The notes under the pieces: model-generated
Databases searched by the model: none
The model's input: the letters and a program-made list of their open reading frames with translations, nothing else
What the model was told of the DNA's origin: nothing
Part shown: piece by piece, positions 22,601 to 32,427 of the stretch
Position numbering within the stretch: the stretch's first letter is position 1
Layout: every line of letters begins with the position of its first letter
Position numbers and translations under genes: made by a program
DNA from: Chrysemys picta bellii
Lineage: Eukaryota > Chordata > Testudines > Emydidae
Length of the DNA stretch: 64,000 nt
Reading direction: 5' to 3'
Assembly (NCBI RefSeq): GCF_011386835.1
Contig: NC_088796.1
Coordinates: forward strand, 30,583,011-30,647,010

Positions 22601-25600
22601 TAGCCAGCAAGTGAGTTGATAAGGAGACTTAGTCTTTTGAACTAGAGGAAACCAAAAAAAGTCAAAATTTCAAATCAAGCTAACTTTTTTTAAATAATTT
22701 GTTACTTTGATGGGCAGAAGTCAGAATAATAGAGATGACAGAAATATTGTTTTTTCCTTAACCTCTGATGCTGCCTATAACGTTTGATTTTTAAAGTGGC
22801 TTTTAACTTTTCTCCTTTTTATGAATTCAGGATCAAAAGTGGCAGATCCATGCAGCTATGGTCATACGCAATTTCATTTGATTCCTGATAAACTGAAAAG
22901 GGAGCGATTATTAAAAGCAAACCTTGCTGATCAAATTGAAGTAACTTATCGAGCTAATGGTATTGCAAGTCTCTTTGCTTGGACTGCAGCACAAGCTATG
23001 TATCAAGGTGAGGCAAAACTTCTAGCTTGATTGCTAGCCATTTATAGATGTAAGACAAACTTCTTTCTGCCTTTCCTTTTATCTTCCATTTGTGTTTTGT
23101 GGTTTTCTTTCTGTGTAGAACGGGTCTTGATTTCATTATTGAAACTTAAATGAGCCAATTAAAGTATGTATATGAGAGATATTATACAAATTCTTTAAAA
23201 CAAGACCCTTAAGTCTGTGTAAAGTGCTTGAAGAGTAGGCGAAAAGAATCACACCAAAGTTTTCGGGGCTCTTCTTGGGGGAGGGGCATGTCAAACTGAG
23301 ATTAATCAAGTGTAATTCACAAACAAAGCGATCATTCTGTCAGTCCTCATCAAAGGAAACCTACACAGCCCTTTCAAAAGATGAGCATGGAAGCTTAAAT
23401 TCATTACTCGGCTAGACACTCAAAATCATGGACTGGACAGAGTCGCACTGGATTTATGGCTTATTATAACTATCTGTAACCCCCTTTTTCTGTGCTATGA
23501 CTGCAGAGGTGTTAATGGGCCACTCTGCCTTGAATGGTCCCTTACAATCTGTGATAACTACTTATGCTAAACAATCTGTTCCACTATTTTGCTGTGATGC
23601 TGGGAGTACCTTTCTAAGGGTACGTCTTCACTTACCGGAAGGTCCGGCGGCAGGCAGTCTATGTTCTGGGATCGATTTATCACGTCTGGTTAAGACGCGA
23701 TAAATCGATCCCGGATCGAGCCCGGAAGTGCTCACCGTCGACGCCGGTACTCCAGCTCGCCGAGAGGAGTACGCGGCATCGGCGGGGGGGGGCCTTCCTG
23801 CCGCGTCTGGACCCGCGGTAAGTTCGGACTAAGGTACTTCGAATTCAGCTACGTTATTAACGTAGCTGAATTTGCGTACCTTAGTCCGAAGTGGGGGCTT
23901 AGTGGGGACCAGGCCCTAGACCTGAAGAAGAGCTCTGTGTACCTTGGAAGCTTGTCTCTCTCACCAACAGAAGTTCATTCAATAAAAGATATCTCACCTG
24001 CTTTGTCTTTCTAAACATTTCCATTGGTATTTTTTCATTACTTTAACTGGATTTTAAAAAAAAATCCTAGAAAAAGGGAGCGGTAAAGAAAAAATGAAAT
24101 GCAATGTTGGATCTCAGTCCTCTGACTTCTTTAATTTCTGTTTAATCCTGTCTTGATCGAGAGAGTTAAAAGGAGTTATATACATCAAACCAAATATTTA
24201 CAAATCAGTAGTTGGCAATATAAAATGTCTAAAAAGTATTAAATCTTATGTTTTGAGATAATGTTCTAGGAGTAATTAAAATGGCAGTAGCAAATAACCA
24301 ACTTGCTTAATCGTGTCAACCAGCTCATGGATTTAAAGTAAGTGGGTCCTCTGCCTTGAACAAAAGGCTTTTAAAGGCCTTGGTCTTAAACGGGCAAGGT
24401 GGTGCCCTGGGCCTGGGTGATACTCTGTCACCTTCCTTCCCTTTATAGAATATCAGGGTTGGAAGGGACCTCAGGAGGTCATCTAGTCCAACCCCCTGCT
24501 CCAGGCAGGACCAATCCCCAGACAGATTTTTGCCCCAGATCCCTAAATGGCCCCCTCAAGGATTGAACTCACAACCCTGGGTTTAGCAGGCCAATGCTCA
24601 AACCGCTGAGCTAGCCCTCCTCCCTATGCAAAGCCCCGATAGAGAGAGCATCTGTTGTTTTCTCATTTTCATTGCTGCCAGGCCAAGTTGTCCTGTTATG
24701 GAATCTAATAAAGTTGTGACCACTTATAAGAAAAATCCAGATGTTTCTATCTCATTGGTCCCTGCCATGCTATATCATCTGTGAAACTGAAGTCAATAAA
24801 ATGACTGTAAGAGCATCAGGGAGAGGTGTCTTGATGGGAAATGGGTACTTCAACTTTGGTTTAATTAAACTAAGTATTGATGCAGAGTTAATATTATTTA
24901 AAAAAAAATTAAAAAGTTCAGCCCAGTAGTTATGAAATGTATCTGAGTTACTCTTTAAATAGAGGGCCTTTCCCCTTGCTAATCGGTCATGCTTCTAACA
25001 GAACTAAAGAAAATTATTGTTTAATGCATATTAGGTTAGAACTGAAGACTTGCTGCAGCCTGACGCCCTGGGTGGCAGGGATCAGGTTACAGGCCCCCTG
25101 CATGGGTCTGAAGCCTTTGGGCTTTGAATGTAGCCCCCTGGCCTGGGGCAAGGTGGTGCTTGGGATTTAGTCCACCACCACCACCACCACCTGGGGTGGC
25201 GGGCCTCAGGTGGGTTTAGGCTTCAATCCCCCCGCCTGGGGGTCATGTAGTAATTTTTGTTGTCAGAAGGGGGTCATGGTGCAATGAAGTTTGAGAACCC
25301 CTGACCTAGACAAACTCACTTTGGCACACCTGAAGTTTCAAATGCTTAATTTTCGTATTCCGTTGGGTACCTGTATATATCTTTTAAAGCTAAAACTAGC
25401 TGAGTTTTTCCATAATTTAATCAAGCTGCTTTTGCAGTTTACCCTTTGGCACCAATCTATCCTGTATTAGTGAACAATTCCAATCTTGCTATCTGAATCA
25501 GCAAAAATTATGAAATGTATAGAATATTAAATGGCACTTATTAATATGTGTACAATTATTTTTGGTATTTTTTAGGTTAAAATATGTAGTCTATACATTA

Positions 25601-27634
25601 GTTTTTTGGCTGTGGTATATGATAGTAAGCAGCTGAAATCAGTATTCAAAAAATGGGGTGTTATAGTGCAATTTTGGCAGTTAAATTCTACTCTCTGTTC
25701 GGTGCATATAAATCAATTTCTCTCATACAAATCTTCATGGAAGGTGAAATTTGATTATAAGCCAGTTTACTATGCAATAGGGTGAACTGTTTTTGAAAGC
25801 AGCCTCATGAGCTTGTATTGTACATTATAATGAAACACAAAAGATGAACAGTTGCTATGGGGATCAAGCTAATGGTTTTATCCTGAACTAGTAAACATTA
25901 CAGGCACATGAAATCTAATGTTCTTACTCTAGCACTTGGCCTTTCAGATATGCCCTGTGCTAAATTCTAACAGTGTATATGTAAAGAAATAATGCCCAAT
26001 ATACTTGCATAATATCAGAGACTAGAGATTTTTTTAATCCAAGACAGATTACAAAAAGTAGACCTACATATTGATCATTAGTATTGCACTACTTGTATCT
26101 GATCAAAATAATAGTAAATAAAAAACCTAATTGTTGAGAAGTAGAGATACAGTGTATATTTGAGCAAACTCTCATATTCACGATCTGTACAATTCTAATT
26201 CCATAAAGGATTTATAAATATTAAATGAGACCTCAGCTGGAAAGAAGAGAAGGTTCAAGAGAACTTAATTCACTTAGCTATAAATGCCATTAGCTAATAG
26301 CTAGCTTCTGGTAGTGGAAGCAATTTCTGAAGTAATGACACTGTTTAGGTCACAGTGATGTAAATCCCCTAATTAATACATCTGTATAAAACAAGAAGAA
26401 GATGGTTTTGCGTCAAATTGTACATGTGAAATAGCATATGCTAATCACATGTGATCCCAAACTTCTCTTTTTTTGTGGTGTACCTATAACACTGAAATTG
26501 ATGGTCTCATCTTTACAAGTCAATTAGAATCTTAGTGACACTGATGTATAAGACTGTAACATTTGTTTTCATTCTCTGACTCTACTGGGTTATTTTATAA
26601 TTTTAGTAGAGAGCATTGCTTAAGGAAGCGTATGTATTCAATGTTTGTGCTGTAAGTACAGTTCTCTACATATGCTATTGTGCATGCACAACAACATGAT
26701 ATAGTATAAAAGGAGAACCATTTTGTTTGGTCCAATAAAAGATTTAGCTTGTCTCTCTAACCATTTTATTCAGCATTCAACAGTAATGGTGTATTAAACT
26801 TGAATGAACAGCACATATTCATCACAACAATTCAAGAATAAGTGCATTCCCTTATGGATAAAGTCATTTCACCGTAAGAGGATTTATGGAAAATTCAGTT
26901 ATCCTCTAAATAAAAGGTGCTGCGCTGCCAAAGGTCAGATTCCTCCCTCCCCACCCCCCAAAAAAAAAGTGTCTGCAGGGCACACCAAATGTGTGGTGCT
27001 GTACATTGTATCTAATTTTAAACATGCCATTTTGTGCAAGATGGGTAACCTTTGCTGGCAGGCTCAGTTCCATGAGAATCCATGTGCATTGAACAGGTTA
27101 GTTTTGTGTTCAGATTTGTGAGCATATACATTAACATAATTTTGAAAGTGGTCCTTGAGGTATGTGACCTAAAACTTTTCTTGGGGGTGGGTGAGGTGAG
27201 GATGTCGTTAGATTATTATGTAAAATGTTATGACTGAACAATCTAAAACTATCTTGCTCCTTGAGGATAAGCAGTTTAGGTTTGTAACTGTCTGTATTTC
27301 AAGTCCCTGTGCCAATATGAATATTACTTATGTCTTGTGTAACTAGGGTGTAATTTCATTTACAGGATTCTGGTGTGAGGCAGATGTGACCCGTCCCTTT
27401 GTATCGCAGGCTGTGATCACAGATGGAAAATACTTTGCTTTCTTTTGTTATCAGCTGAATACCTTAGCACTAACTGTACAAGCTGATCAAAATAACCCTC
27501 GGAAGAATATCTGTTGGGGAACAGAAAGTAAGCCCTTATATGAAGCTGTGGAAGGCAATAACGTAAAAGGTTTTAATGATGAAATTCTGCTTCAGTTAGT
27601 TCAGTTTCTGCTAAACAGACCAGAGCAATTGTAA
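16103..27634 (+). CDS. MRPS30: Mitochondrial ribosomal protein S30 (mL65), five exons, complete
   Basis: Structural protein of the mitochondrial ribosome (PDCD9 family), now placed in the large subunit as mL65; made in the cytosol and imported. Exons: 16103-16649, 16917-17062, 21851-21956, 22831-23007, 27366-27634. Lengths 547, 146, 106, 177 and 269 nt total 1245 nt, or 414 residues plus TAA. All introns are GT-AG and phases agree (1, 0, 1, 1). Recognisable blocks are [14 protein letters not shown] and TKTVF (exon 1), NFYWERGE and [11 protein letters not shown] (exon 2), [12 protein letters not shown] (exon 3), [12 protein letters not shown] and [11 protein letters not shown] (exon 4), and [20 protein letters not shown] and [18 protein letters not shown] (exon 5). 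The N-terminus is rich in Arg and lacks acidic residues for about 19 residues, as in a mitochondrial presequence. It is slightly shorter than the human protein (about 439), mainly in the exon 1 linker and the C-terminus. No disabling change seen. Confidence 0.97.
16650..16916 (+). other. MRPS30 intron 1
   Basis: A short 267-bp GT-AG intron with a poly-G run near 16698-16710 and a poly-T tract before the acceptor TTTCAG at 16916. No other feature was seen inside it. Confidence 0.9.
16917..17062 (+). CDS. MRPS30: MRPS30 exon 2
   Basis: Starts by completing the GAT codon (residue 183, Asp) and ends in phase 0 after ...KQLPE at residue 231. Acceptor TTTCAG, donor GTATGA. Contains the conserved [12 protein letters not shown] and QIDDKP motifs of the family. 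Confidence 0.97.
17063..17372. other. MRPS30 intron 2, first part
   Basis: Intron 2 spans 17063-21850. This first 310 bp is AT-rich and shows no clear repeat or signal beyond the donor. Confidence 0.5.
17373..18265 (+). mobile_element. CR1 LINE 3' fragment in MRPS30 intron 2
   Basis: Translation of the first part gives [20 protein letters not shown], which is the CR1 block just after the catalytic FADD motif; the C-terminal [10 protein letters not shown] and [13 protein letters not shown] segments follow (17574-17765). The 3' UTR ends near 18265 with 'tctgacccagtatggtcat'. Several stops and frameshifts interrupt it. Same orientation as the gene. Confidence 0.85.
18313..18515 (-). mobile_element. 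Penelope-like element copy 2, near-perfect palindrome
   Basis: Two 78-bp arms at 18343-18420 and 18438-18515 are inverted complements with only two visible mismatches, separated by 17 nt. The left flank (18313-18342) contains the outer 3' end 'gtgttagtccctatcag' in reverse, so the element is on the minus strand. Only the terminal region is present, with no nuclease frame. The same end sequence occurs at 2590-2665 and 57860-57991. No target duplication was found. Confidence 0.8.
18403..18430 (-). ncRNA. Hammerhead-like core in Penelope copy 2
   Basis: On the minus strand CTGATGA (18430 to 18424) is followed by the stem GTGAG...TAGCCCAC and GAAA (18406 to 18403), then GCTTATGC. The catalytic core residues are intact. 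Stem II has G-U or mismatched pairs relative to the other copies. Stem I is not evident. Confidence 0.45.
18516..19079. other. MRPS30 intron 2, no clear feature
   Basis: Intronic sequence with frames up to 98 codons (18765-19061) that show no recognisable domain. No repeat was identified with confidence. Confidence 0.4.
19080..19312. mobile_element. MITE-like repeat with GTCTACACT-type ends
   Basis: The left end 'tgtctacacttcaattaaa' with 'aacctgtggctggcc' and the right end 'cacaggtttttaag' with 'atagacataccct' form a long imperfect inverted pair. This is the layout of a foldback miniature transposon. No target duplication could be fixed. Confidence 0.5.
19640..19860. mobile_element. MITE fragment, same end family
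   Basis: Starts near 'taggtaatgtctacacttgc' and includes 'gatgtaggtcgact', as in the TIR-ended miniature elements at 36455-36741 and 49945-50175. The right end near 'aagggcttgttct' is uncertain. Confidence 0.35.
19861..21020. other. MRPS30 intron 2, no clear feature
   Basis: AT-rich intronic DNA. No coding exon, repeat or regulatory cluster could be supported. Confidence 0.4.
21021..21044. repeat. TA/TG microsatellite
   Basis: A short TATATATATG run passes into (TG)n, about 24 bp in all, inside MRPS30 intron 2. Confidence 0.9.
21185..21350. repeat. Foldback repeat fragment
   Basis: Contains 'aagattttcaaaaatgac', 'gggtgctcaacttttgag' and the inverted counterparts 'ttgagttgggcacccaaaa' and 'ttttgaaaa'. 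This inverted arrangement is typical of old sauropsid foldback elements also seen at 39375-39480 and 43738-43945. Confidence 0.5.
21595..21744 (+). other. Possible cryptic or alternative terminal exon in MRPS30 intron 2
   Basis: An acceptor-like 'cttttgctgcag' at 21583-21594 is followed by 49 open codons (starting EIHGLFDKH and ending VQTNLS) and TAA at 21742-21744. Exon 2 ends in phase 0, so the frame would continue directly. The peptide does not belong to MRPS30, and no AATAAA follows closely. Probably a chance open stretch or a transposon remnant; alternative splicing is possible. Confidence 0.2.
21851..21956 (+). CDS. MRPS30: MRPS30 exon 3
   Basis: Encodes residues 232-266 plus one base. 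Acceptor TTCAAG after a C/T-rich tract; donor ATAG|GTAAGA. Begins FVPLDYS and contains [14 protein letters not shown], both diagnostic of the family. Confidence 0.97.
21957..22830. other. MRPS30 intron 3, no clear feature
   Basis: An 874-bp GT-AG intron without a recognised repeat. The frame at 22236-22484 has no known domain. Confidence 0.6.
22831..23007 (+). CDS. MRPS30: MRPS30 exon 4
   Basis: Encodes residues 267-325 plus one base. Acceptor AATTCAG, donor CAAG|GTGAGG. Carries [20 protein letters not shown] and the [19 protein letters not shown] segment, the most conserved part of the protein. Confidence 0.97.
23008..23616. other. MRPS30 intron 4, first part
   Basis: Intron 4 runs from 23008 to 27365. 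This part has no recognised repeat or exon. Confidence 0.4.
23617..23917. mobile_element. GC-rich MITE with two internal hairpins (intron 4)
   Basis: The ends AGGGTACGTCTTCACT and AGTGGGGACCAGGCCCT form imperfect terminal inverted repeats. Inside are two hairpins: 23668-23687 with 23693-23712, containing the ATCGATTTATC motif, and 23823-23890, centred on an AACGTTATTAACGTT-like core. The element is CpG-rich while its surroundings are AT-rich, so it stands out as an insertion. No target duplication was settled and the superfamily is left open. Confidence 0.7.
23918..24446. other. MRPS30 intron 4, no clear feature
   Basis: Unremarkable intronic DNA between two mobile elements. Confidence 0.4.
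24447..24628 (-). mobile_element. tRNA-derived SINE with CR1-type tail
   Basis: On the minus strand the head reads GGAGGGCTAGCTCAGCGG, a tRNA-like A box, with GGGTTGTGAGTTCAATCC as the B box. The 3' part (24447-24500) is the CR1 tail: 'ggttggactagatgacctc' and 'tgatattctata'. SINEs that share their 3' end with CR1 were described in turtles and use the LINE machinery for retroposition. It lies in intron 4, opposite to the gene. Confidence 0.85.
24629..25044. other. MRPS30 intron 4, no clear feature
   Basis: AT-rich intronic DNA with no recognised repeat or exon. Confidence 0.4.
25045..25302. mobile_element. hAT-type MITE, 5'-truncated
   Basis: The right end GTTTGAGAACCCCTG is a hAT-type terminus; the body is G/C-rich with repeated 'cctgg..ggc' units and a (CCA)n run at 25171-25192. 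The left terminus CAGGGGTTCTCAAAC is not present, so the copy is truncated near 25045. Confidence 0.6.
25303..27365. other. MRPS30 intron 4, last part
   Basis: AT-rich intron DNA up to the acceptor TTTACAG before exon 5. The frame 26804-27121 has no known domain. No repeat was recognised with confidence. Confidence 0.4.
27366..27634 (+). CDS. MRPS30: MRPS30 exon 5 (coding part)
   Basis: Encodes residues 326-414 and the TAA stop at 27632-27634. Starts [15 protein letters not shown] and ends LLNRPEQL. The end lacks the last ten or so residues of the human protein, a variable tail. Confidence 0.97.
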
Positions 27635-27885
27635 ATTAGGCTACCAAAGGGCTCTGTTTAAATGCTTTGGCTTCATCGGAAGTCAAATGAAATATGATGT
27701 GGAATGGTTCTTCATGCTTATTCAAGGATTGCTCTGTGTGTGCGCACACACACATATACATCTGACTAAATATTACTGTAAACAATAATGTATTGTGATC
27801 TCTTGTGGGGCTTATTCCCACACAATCACCAAAATATGTGGTGTTGTACATCGAAAATAAACATATAGAATAACTTAATGCCTTT
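27635..27885 (+). other. MRPS30: MRPS30 3' UTR
   Basis: About 250 nt between the stop and the expected cleavage site some 20 nt after the poly(A) signal. It includes a short CA-rich run near 27743-27757. Confidence 0.7.
27856..27861 (+). promoter_or_regulatory. MRPS30: MRPS30 poly(A) signal
   Basis: AATAAA lies 222 nt after the stop codon, followed within 30 nt by T-rich sequence ('ccttttgtatacttg'). It is the first canonical signal after the stop. Confidence 0.8.
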
Positions 27886-28317
27886 TGTATACTTGTATTT
27901 GAAGTAAGGTACCTTGATTTTTAAATAGATCCAAAAAAAATGACCTGGATTCTGTATTTCAACAAACTGAGATTTCCTCATGCAAACTTGATGGGCAATA
28001 GAACAGTGTTGTCCATGTAGACTGTAAACTCCTTGGAAGACGGAGTCTCAACACAATTGAAGTACTTATACAACTTGATAGTGGTTTTTGCACAAGTTTT
28101 CTGATGACACGCTGTAACTTCATCTTGTAAAATCTTTTCTAATGCTGAAGCATTGTTTTAGCTATGACTTCAGGGGAGGGGTTAGAAGTCAGTAAGCGGG
28201 TAGGTTTCTTTTCAAGTAATTGATTTGTCCTCTGGAATAATTTACACAAGACTACATGAACTCTGGTTAACTTTTTACTGTTAAGTACTTCCTTTTTACA
28301 GAGTTGAGTCCACAGGT

Positions 28318-28700
28318 TTCATAGTTTCCCAGGCCAGAAGGGACCATTGTGATCATCTAGTCTGACCTCCGGTATAAGACAAGCCATAGAACTTCCACAA
28401 ATTAATTCCTAGAGTAGGGATCGGCAACCTTTGGCACGTGGCCCATCAGGGAAAGCTGCTGGCAGGCCGGGACAGTTTGTTTGGCTGAACCTGCGGATGC
28501 TGCAGGTAATCGGAGCTCCCACTGGCAGCAGTTCGCCCTTCCAGGCCAATGGGTGCTGCGGGAAGCGGCATGGGGCGAGACATTCCAAAGGTTGCCGATC
28601 CCTGTCTTTTAGAAAAACCATCTAATCTTGATTTTACAATTGTCAGTGATGGAGAATCCACCACAGCCCTTGTCATTGTCTGTCTGTCTTTTTCCTTTAC
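28318..28700 (-). mobile_element. CR1-related 3' end, split by a MITE
   Basis: The 28318-28414 part reads 'ccaggccagaagggacca' and 'tcatctagtctgacctcc', the minus-strand 3' end of a CR1 subfamily. It resumes at 28613 with 'aaaaaccatctaatcttga' and 'gatggagaatccaccac'. The interruption is the 190-bp element at 28415-28604. A similar uninterrupted 3' end is at 49720-49905. Confidence 0.75.
28415..28604. mobile_element. hAT-type MITE nested in CR1
   Basis: Ends are TAGGGATCGGCAACCTTTGG and CCAAAGGTTGCCGATCCCTG, a 20-bp terminal inverted repeat with one mismatch at the outermost base. Flanks TCCTAGAG (28407-28414) and TCTTTTAG (28605-28612) agree at five of eight positions, a decayed 8-bp duplication. 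GC-rich interior with 'aatgggtgctgcgggaagc'. Confidence 0.85.
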
Positions 28701-28767
28701 GCCACTTTTACTGGTGAGGGTTGTGGCAGCAGTAGGAAGGACCAGACCTCCCTTTCCTCCGCAATAG

Positions 28768-28990
28768 GTTCCAGCTCCTTTTGGGGGATTCCCCAGTGTT
28801 CCCAGGCCATCTGGAAGATTTTATCCCTCCAGTGTGTCCTGGGTCAGCTTCAGGATCTCTTCCCAGTGGGATGTACCCAGTAGAATTCCAAAGGAAACCT
28901 CCCAGGGGGCATCCTTATCAGGTGCCAGAACCACCTCAGCTGGCTCCTCTCAATCCAGAGCAGTAGTGGCTCTACTCCCAGGCTCTCCTA
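28768..28990 (-). mobile_element. RTE/Expander-like LINE C-terminal fragment
   Basis: Minus-strand translation with frame changes gives an RMPPGRF-like piece and then MAWEHWGIPQKELE, similar to the WERLGVPPEELEEV ending of Expander/RTE-type ORFs. Short, decayed and without a 3' tail. Confidence 0.45.
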
Positions 28991-30610
28991 AATAGCTGAG
29001 CTCCTCTTTCATGGTCTTTACAACTGGCATTTCATAAGGAATTAAGAAAAACTGACAAACAGTAGGTGGCACTGTTTACCATTCTGTTTCAGAAGAAGAA
29101 ATGAAATTGTCTTTGCCTTAGATTTTTTCACTGATTAGCAAAGCTGAGACAAATCATAAATATGCACAGTAGTCTCCAGCACATTAGATCACTTACTGAA
29201 ACAAAATAACTTACCTGTAGAATGGCATTAATCTTTCCATTTGTACTTGTCTGATCCATAGTATTTAAGAGTGAAATACACTGACAATGAAGGAAATCTC
29301 TAGTATTGTTGAAAGTGGGAATATATAACTGCTAAATGTTTAAATCTAGAACATCAGAAACTGCAAGATTCCTGTTCTTTAGCTCCAATCAGCAAAAACA
29401 TTTGATTCTGCTGCTTTAAATCTCATGGGACCAACTTTCTTTGACATCTTATTCTGCAGGGTTTGGTGTCTGACAGAACTTTTAAAAAAGGCAATTCAAG
29501 GGAGTCATAGGGGATGAAACTTACAAAGTTGGTTGTTTTAGCTTTCTGTTAATTTTAACCTGTGCTTCTGGGCAGGGAACATGAGGGAGGGTAAGGAAGA
29601 ATTTAAAATTAAATCATATTTTTTGGGTAATAGGGAAAGTATGTCTTTCTCCTTATAATCCCAAATGCTGAACTATTTTGCTTTATTAAAAAAAAGTTTA
29701 ACAACCCTCAAGCAGATACCAAGTCTGGGAAATGTCATGGTGTCTACATTCTGAGACTGAAAATAGGGGACCTGTCCTGGAAACCTTTATGCAGCCTTCT
29801 CTAAATTCCTTCCCCCATTTACCCTTTGAACTTTGTTTTATTGGCATAGATCTTATCCTGCCTCATTACTCTTTCCCTCCCTACTGGTCTATGTTGACTT
29901 TTACTTGCCTTATTAAGGGCTAAATTCTGCTTTTGGGGGCACAACAAGGGTGAAAAGGAGCTATTGCCCACTGTCTCTTCTGCAAAAGGACTTTTGCTTA
30001 CATTTCTGCTTATTTTGTGTTTATTTCATATTCAATTAACCTCTGATCATTAGAGCCTGGCCGATTCCTACTGTCAAGGAACAGGAAATTACCTGAGCAG
30101 TTTAAACATATGGCATTACTAAACAGCCTGTTCCCTTTGGAGAAGGGGCATGTGGCCTTTTAGTTAAATGAATGTCTCAAGATCTGCATAGTGGCGCCCT
30201 GTGTGGAGGGATATAGCAGCATAGAGAGACTAAGTTTCCCTACACCCTAACAGTACAACTCCTCTTTAAGCCCTGCTGGCATGTATTTTGCTGCTGTCCT
30301 CTTAGCCAACCCACCAATTCCTTGGGCTATTGGGAGGGGGAATAGCCAAAAACTGAGTTAATACTCAATATGCAATCTGAGGGAAAATTCTACTGGCAGT
30401 TCTGCAGGTCTGGAAAGGGATGTTGCACTATGGATGACCAGCCCCAGCCTTTTCCCCCCCTCCATTTTGCTTCCCATCTGCCAAAAGCCCTGCAGAACCC
30501 CTTGTAGTTAATGCAGCAGAGCTTCCACAGGATCAGAAATGGAGCTGGTGCCCATTAAGCCTTTTTTTCCCTCTGTGTCCCAGCTCGCTTTATGTATTAA
30601 TGCATGGGAA
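28991..30610. other. Intergenic sequence, no gene seen
   Basis: No host gene or clear repeat. Only short, unsupported frames. Confidence 0.4.
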
Positions 30611-30919
30611 TACAGTAGAACAAACTGACCAGTTAACCACACACTTCTGTTGGAACCGGAAGAACACATTCAGGCAGCAGCAGAGACATCCTCCTCCCCC
30701 CACACCCAAGAAAAAATAAAAAATCAAATACAGTACAGTACCGTTAAACATAAACTACTAACAGAAAGGGAAAGCAGCATTTTTCTTCTGCATAGTAAAG
30801 TTTCAAAGCTCTAGTAAGTCAATATTCAGTTGTCAACTTTTGAAAGAACGATAATGTTTTGTTCAGAGTTGTGAAAACCTCCGTTCCTGAAGTGCTCATA
30901 ACTCTGAGGTTCTAATGTA
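30611..30919. mobile_element. Tigger/pogo-like MITE
   Basis: TACAGTAGAAC at 30611-30621 and GTTCTAATGTA at 30909-30919 are inverted with one mismatch, and the right interior 'gctcataactctgaggttc' fits the family style. The TA at both ends would be the target duplication of a Tc1/mariner-pogo element. Confidence 0.45.
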
Positions 30920-31946
30920 GCATGATGTTATATGTACAGTTCCTCCCATTGTATAGGTTCTTCAGCATACCATATATCAAATAAATACAGCATTACTAGA
31001 ACAGGACAGCTCAAGTGAGTCAGAGCAATCTGCAGATTTGCAGGATTGGGCCCCTAATCTATTTCTAGTCCCACCTTCTTTGTGATTAGTTAAGGGACAG
31101 TTATTCAAACAGTATTTGCTACTTATGTTCATTTTCAAGTAATGCCACAGTTGGCATTACGTGTTCTTGAGACTTTAAAAAAAAAGAAACCCTCAAAAAA
31201 AAATTTTTTATTTTTTTTTAAAAGCTTGGAAGTCCAGGTTGAGACATTCAGAAGAACAGAAAGTTCTCTGTTTTCCGTCAGGCCTTACACAATAAAACAT
31301 ATGCTATTTTGCTTTTCTGTTCCTGTGCCAAGGAAATGGAAAAATATAGTCAGCAAAAATGCACCTGTACAAGGCAGATAAGTCAGCTAGTTACAAAAAG
31401 TGAACATAAGCAAAAATTGCCTAGCCCATCCTGTTTCTCCAAAAAGTCATTTGAATGTGCAATACTTTCTTTACCCTAATGGAAAATGCATTGAGTAACC
31501 TTTAAAAGTTGTTTTGCTCTACAGTATTGTACAAAAGATGCCCTCAGTAACAAACAACCACTACCAAAGATATGGATATACCCACACATTTCATGTGGTG
31601 ATGATAACCATGTGGTAAATTGCATCTAGCTTATATCTTTCAGTTCCTCACCTTCACTTTGACCACCAGTCCAGCTTCCAGGGCTCATTTTCAAATTCCA
31701 GCCTCTGAACATATTCAAACAGTTGCCACTTGTTTAAACAAACAACCCAACTCCCTATTCCCCCTCTCAGAACCACCCACCCCCGTCTGAGAACCAACCT
31801 CTGCCCCACCAACTTTCTCCAAGTGTAGAACTTTCCCTCAAAAATTTACACTGGCCTGAGATTCAAGACAGGCATACTTAAACCTGCATCAGTGACAGAT
31901 TTAATGTCTGATTCAGTTTTATGTACTGACTTCCAACATTCCTAGG
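30920..31946. other. Intergenic sequence, no gene seen
   Basis: Contains A/T homopolymer runs near 31180-31222. No gene recognised. Confidence 0.4.
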
Positions 31947-32427
31947 CAGGGCTGGTCCTAGACCAAATGGTGCAAGGAGTGTCTTTGGCACCTCCTGCCC
32001 CTCCATTTGTTATAATTTTGAATACCTTATTTATTATTGCATTTATAGCCCATTTCATGACTTTGATGTATGATTTATCCTTGTCTTATAAGATGATAAA
32101 TTTGTAAGCTAGGATCTGTAAATCTGTATTTATTCATGCCATATATAAGCAAATAAAAAAAGTTTCCTCTAAGCTTATAGAAACTTTTTAATTTTAGGAA
32201 TAACTGAAATGTGCTAACATCAAGAAATTGAACTGCACGAACATTGAATGGACCAGTGTTAAATAGTGTTACAGTAGGTGACAGCCTTAGAATGTTAATC
32301 CTAGTCCTTTAGTTCCAAAGGTGGCTTTTCTCTCCTTTGCCCTTGCGAACTGAAGCACAGTGTCCGAGAAGTCCAAAGACTGGCCAATGGCATTTTCAAG
32401 CAATAAAATAACAACTGATGTCACTCT

